From NCBI GenBank assembly GCA_030641695.1, contig DAOWGY010000326.1, positions 1 through 8,369 on the forward strand: a DNA stretch of 8,369 nt, written 5' to 3'. The translations under genes and the position numbers were made by a program. Of the stretch, positions 6,395 to 8,369 are shown in pieces (within the stretch, counting starts at the first letter, position 1; every line of letters starts with the position of its first letter). Source of the stretch: Gammaproteobacteria bacterium (lineage in GTDB: Bacteria > Pseudomonadota > Gammaproteobacteria > Steroidobacterales > Woeseiaceae). The notes beneath the pieces are model-generated. The model saw nothing but the letters and a program-made list of their open reading frames with translations, had not been told where the DNA came from and made no database searches.

Positions 6395-6423
6395 TTGATT
6401 TGCGGGGTTAGCCCCGGTATCCT
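6395..6423 (+). promoter_or_regulatory. Candidate sigma70 promoter for tpiA
   Basis: A -35 element TTGATT (6395-6400) is followed by a 17-base spacer and a -10 element TATCCT (6418-6423). The predicted start near 6430 leaves a leader of about 26 bases before the tpiA ATG at 6456. The spacer contains a hairpin, CGGGG (6403-6407) and CCCCG (6412-6416), around a TTAG loop. That symmetry could be an operator or the remnant of a terminator for glmM, but no U-tract follows. The 82-base gap after tightly packed folP-glmM supports a new transcription unit here. Confidence 0.5.
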
Positions 6424-6455
6424 TGCGCGCCTTTTAAGCCCGCGAGTAAACAGAT

Positions 6456-7214
6456 ATGCGCGATTTCCTGGTTGCTGGAAACTGGAAAATGCACGGTGAC
6501 GCAGTGAGCAATGCCGAGCTCATCGCCGGTATTCTCGCAGGGGCGCCTGACGCAGAACACGTTGGTCTGCTGGTATGTCCACCGTACCCGTACCTAGCCT
6601 CCGTCGCGAGCCAGTTGCATGGGTCCCGGGTACAGCTTGGCGCACAGAATGTAGCCGAGCATGAAAGCGGTGCCTATACCGGCGAAGTCGCAGGGGCGAT
6701 GCTCCGTGATATCGGCTGTGCATTCGCTATCGTGGGACATTCGGAGCGGCGCAGCCAGTATGGCGAATCCAGCTCCCAGGTTGCGGCGAAGTTCGCGGCG
6801 GCGCTGGCTGCCGGCCTGACACCGATACTGTGCGTTGGTGAGACGTTGCAGGAGCGTGAGTCCGGGAGTACAGAAAGCGTTATTAACGAGCAGCTCAATG
6901 TGGCGCTCGATCTGAACGGGATCGCAGCCTTCGGGTCAGCCGTCGTTGCGTATGAGCCCGTTTGGGCAATCGGCACCGGTATGACCGCGACTCCGGAGCA
7001 GGCACAGGACGTGCACCGGCACATACGTGGCGTCCTTGCGGAGCACGATTCTGCTGTCGCCGAGGGCGTGCAAATACTGTACGGCGGCAGCGTGAAAGGG
7101 GACAATGCCGCTGGCCTTTTCGGCATGCCGGATATCGATGGCGGCCTGATTGGCGGCGCCTCGCTGAAGGCGGCGGATTTTTTGGCGATTGCAAGAGCTG
7201 CAACGCAAAGTTGA
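6456..7214 (+). CDS. tpiA: Triosephosphate isomerase
   Basis: The product is 252 residues (E. coli 255). TPI interconverts dihydroxyacetone phosphate and glyceraldehyde-3-phosphate in glycolysis and gluconeogenesis, as a cytosolic dimer. The TIM barrel shows GNWKMH with N9 and K11, VGHSERR with the electrophile H95, and AYEPVWAIGTG with the catalytic base E167 and the flexible loop 6 following it. The phosphate-binding GGSV and GGLIGGASL segments sit near the C-terminus. The ATG has only a weak purine stretch upstream. Downstream, its TGA falls inside the secG Shine-Dalgarno sequence, so tpiA and secG are very likely co-transcribed. Confidence 0.98.
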   Translation: MRDFLVAGNWKMHGDAVSNAELIAGILAGAPDAEHVGLLVCPPYPYLASVASQLHGSRVQLGAQNVAEHESGAYTGEVAGAMLRDIGCAFAIVGHSERRSQYGESSSQVAAKFAAALAAGLTPILCVGETLQERESGSTESVINEQLNVALDLNGIAAFGSAVVAYEPVWAIGTGMTATPEQAQDVHRHIRGVLAEHDSAVAEGVQILYGGSVKGDNAAGLFGMPDIDGGLIGGASLKAADFLAIARAATQS

Positions 7215-7224
7215 GGAACTGATG
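7213..7224 (+). promoter_or_regulatory. Ribosome binding site choosing the secG start
   Basis: GAGG at 7213-7216, made partly from the tpiA TGA, lies 5 bases before ATG 7222 and 14 bases before ATG 7231. The spacing favours 7222. The in-frame TTG at 7189 lies inside tpiA without a good site and is rejected. The ATG at 7231 would give MQQLVL and remains possible. Confidence 0.6.
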
Positions 7225-7680
7225 GATAGAATGCAACAGCTTGTGCTGATGGGGCACACACTCATCGCGATCCTGATCATTGTGCTCGTGCTGCTGCAGC
7301 GCGGCAAGGGTGCGGATGCGGGTGCCGGATTCGGTGCGGGCGCGTCAGGAACTGTCTTTGGCGCACGCGGCTCGTCGAGCTTCTTCTCGAGAGCGACCGG
7401 GATCCTGGCCGCGGCGTTTTTCATAAGCAGTCTGACGCTTGCATACCTCAGCAGCCAACGTACTACAGGTCCGGCGAGCTTGCTGGATACCGCTTCCGCC
7501 GTCGAGCAGGAAGCGGAGGCGGTACCCGTCGACGAAGAGGAACTGCCAATGCCCGACCTGCCGCCTCTGCGGCCCGGCGACGGCAGCCTCGGTGACTTAC
7601 CGTCGCTTGATGAGGCATCGCCCGGACCGGAGCCCTCTGCAGAGGAGCAGCGGGTCGAGGAAAACGATCAGGCGGAGTGA
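7222..7680 (+). CDS. secG: Protein translocase subunit SecG, with long acidic tail
   Basis: From ATG 7222 the product is 152 residues; E. coli SecG has 110. SecG is the small inner-membrane partner of SecY and SecE that increases the efficiency of protein export. Two membrane segments are evident, about 7-25 and 58-76, separated by the family signature LLQRGKGADAGAGFGAGASGTVFG (24-47; the key part is QRGKGAD at 26-32). After residue 79 comes a tail of some 73 residues that is rich in Glu, Asp and Pro, lacks hydrophobic segments, and is longer than in E. coli. It is probably disordered. The reading frame is intact throughout and the next feature is the tRNA-Leu gene 19 bases after the stop, the same neighbour as in E. 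coli. Confidence 0.95.
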   Translation: MDRMQQLVLMGHTLIAILIIVLVLLQRGKGADAGAGFGAGASGTVFGARGSSSFFSRATGILAAAFFISSLTLAYLSSQRTTGPASLLDTASAVEQEAEAVPVDEEELPMPDLPPLRPGDGSLGDLPSLDEASPGPEPSAEEQRVEENDQAE

Positions 7681-7699
7681 CTCCCGACGCACAATAGAT

Positions 7700-7784
7700 G
7701 CTCTGGTGGTGGAATTGGTAGACACGCTGTCTTGAGGGGGCAGTGGCGTAAGCCGTGCGAGTTCGAGTCTCGCCCAGAGCACCA
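7700..7784 (+). tRNA. leuU: tRNA-Leu (anticodon GAG)
   Basis: An 85-base class II tRNA folds fully. The acceptor stem is GCTCTGG (7700-7706) with CCAGAGC (7774-7780), the discriminator is A7781, and CCA is encoded at 7782-7784. The D stem is GTG/CAC (7709-7711, 7723-7725) with GG in the loop. The anticodon stem is CTGTC/GGCAG (7727-7731, 7739-7743) and the loop TTGAGGG gives anticodon GAG at 7734-7736, reading CUC and CUU leucine codons. A long variable arm (7744-7756, GGC-GTAA-GCC) fits leucine identity. The T arm is GCGAG-TTCGAGT-CTCGC (7757-7773). It is probably processed from the secG transcript, since no clear separate promoter is seen. Confidence 0.97.
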
Positions 7785-7845
7785 ATCCTGAGCGGATCAC
7801 GCCGCGCTGGGAAAGTCGAAAGGGTGTGTTCAAGTCGTGCCACGC

Positions 7846-7854
7846 TGATACAAT
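7846..7854 (+). promoter_or_regulatory. Candidate extended -10 promoter for the nuo operon
   Basis: TGA-TACAAT matches an extended -10 element (TGn plus 5 of 6 consensus bases). No good -35 is found at 15-18 bases upstream, which is tolerated by extended -10 promoters. Transcription would start near 7861, giving a leader of about 40 bases before nuoA. It lies in the 117-base gap between tRNA-Leu and nuoA, where a promoter for the operon is expected. Confidence 0.45.
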
Positions 7855-7901
7855 GGCGCGCTGTTGCGGTCAGCCGGATCGCACCATATCCACGGTAAGA
7901 A

Positions 7902-8258
7902 ATGTTACAAGAATATATTCCTGTCCTGATTTTTCTCGGCATCGCGGCCGGTATGGGTGTCGTGCTGTTGGTGCTCGGTTTGTTGATCGGTCGTGGACGC
8001 AAGGACGATGAGAAGCTGTCGCCCTACGAATGCGGATTCGAAGCGTTCGACGATTCGCGGATGAAGTTCGACGTTCGCTACTACCTCGTCGCAATCCTGT
8101 TCATCATTTTCGATCTCGAGATCGCCTTCCTGTTTCCCTGGGCCGTGTCCCTCGATGCGGTCGGCAAATTCGGCATTGTCGCCATGGGAATTTTCCTGAC
8201 CATCCTCGTGGTGGGTTTCATTTACGAATGGAAGAAGGGAGCGCTCGAGTGGGATTAG
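7902..8258 (+). CDS. nuoA: NADH-quinone oxidoreductase subunit A
   Basis: The product is 118 residues with three membrane segments (about 8-30, 61-80 and 88-108). NuoA is a small membrane-arm subunit at the junction with the peripheral arm of complex I, next to the quinone site, where NADH oxidation is coupled to proton pumping. The first cytoplasmic-side loop carries the conserved SPYECGFE (40-47) with C44. TM2 has FDLEIAFLFPW with acidic D71 and E73, which correspond to the functionally important acidic pair of E. coli NuoA. The sequence before the ATG has only a weak purine stretch. It is the first gene of the nuo operon and overlaps nuoB by 10 bases. Confidence 0.97.
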   Translation: MLQEYIPVLIFLGIAAGMGVVLLVLGLLIGRGRKDDEKLSPYECGFEAFDDSRMKFDVRYYLVAILFIIFDLEIAFLFPWAVSLDAVGKFGIVAMGIFLTILVVGFIYEWKKGALEWD

Positions 8259-8369
8259 CACAGGACGCTCCGCCGGTCGCGAACGAGGCTGACGCAGCAT
8301 CTGCGGGCGACAGCCTGCAAAAGAAGGGCTTCGTCGTGACCAGCGTCGACGCCGTCATGAACTGGGCCA
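8249..8369 (+). CDS. nuoB: NADH-quinone oxidoreductase subunit B, N-terminal part (runs off right edge)
   Basis: Forty codons are visible from a GTG at 8249 that overlaps the end of nuoA. GGGAG at 8237-8241 lies 7 bases upstream, a good ribosome binding site that decides this start. The segment KKGFVVTSVDAVMNWA (25-40) matches the start of the NuoB core, which in many proteins begins within the first ten or so residues. Here it is preceded by about 24 residues rich in Ala, Asp and Glu. NuoB carries iron-sulfur cluster N2, the last electron carrier before quinone; the cluster cysteines lie beyond the window, so completeness cannot be judged. Confidence 0.93.
   Translation, partial: MGLAQDAPPVANEADAASAGDSLQKKGFVVTSVDAVMNWA

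Noticed and set aside
7785..7815. Terminator after tRNA-Leu
   Set aside because: Only a 4-bp GCGG/CCGC stem can be drawn and there is no run of T after it.
7891..7899. CACGGTAAG before nuoA, also found at 2146-2154 before ftsH, as a shared control motif
   Set aside because: Nine bases in two leaders is weak evidence, the spacing to the start codons differs, and it resembles a poor Shine-Dalgarno sequence.
7463..8002. Minus-strand frame of 179 codons across secG, tRNA-Leu and nuoA
   Set aside because: It runs through a tRNA gene and two real genes on the other strand, and part of its sequence is simply the tRNA read backwards.
1..8369. A novel defence, mobile or biosynthetic system
   Set aside because: Every gene belongs to a well-known conserved housekeeping family in a familiar order; there are no insertion sequences, phage genes, CRISPR repeats or unknown genes.

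Overview
This window is a compact piece of gammaproteobacterial core chromosome with moderately high GC by eye. Gene order is: end of carB, greA, yhbY (minus strand), rlmE, ftsH, folP, glmM, tpiA, secG, tRNA-Leu(GAG), nuoA, start of nuoB. The run greA-yhbY-rlmE-ftsH-folP-glmM-secG-leuU is the arrangement known from Escherichia coli. The carB-greA linkage, tpiA between glmM and secG, and nuoA straight after the tRNA are known from other Gammaproteobacteria. The repeats are of the GTxGGAGCG class of REP sequence seen in pseudomonads and xanthomonads. I would place the organism in a non-enteric gammaproteobacterial lineage, perhaps near Xanthomonadales, Chromatiales or Woeseiales, but the window alone does not settle this.

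Layout. Positions 1-1017 hold the carB C-terminus and greA, joined by an ATGA stop/start overlap. A REP doublet (1025-1115) fills the gap to yhbY, which converges on greA. A 56-base divergent spacer separates yhbY from rlmE. rlmE and ftsH point right and form the familiar 23S rRNA methyltransferase/membrane protease pair. A second REP doublet (4095-4202) fills the ftsH-folP gap. folP and glmM overlap by ATGA. A plausible sigma70 promoter sits in the 82-base glmM-tpiA gap, so tpiA-secG-tRNA is probably its own transcription unit. The nuo operon (respiratory complex I) begins after the tRNA behind a candidate extended -10 promoter and runs off the right edge.

Roles. carB supplies carbamoyl phosphate; greA rescues backtracked RNA polymerase; yhbY and rlmE act on the 50S ribosome; ftsH does membrane and cytosolic protein quality control; folP makes dihydropteroate; glmM supplies glucosamine-1-phosphate for the cell wall; tpiA is glycolytic; secG belongs to the translocon; nuoA and nuoB belong to complex I. 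All proteins look intact with their catalytic motifs. No gap exceeds 300 bases, and I see no phage, insertion sequence, CRISPR or defence gene.

I found no previously undescribed system. The points worth a second look are small: two REP doublets with covarying stems, one of which creates a false N-terminal extension of FolP; a 9-G tract in carB; a possibly leaderless yhbY; an AUG-UGA overlapping the GUG start of ftsH; and a long acidic, proline-rich tail on SecG.
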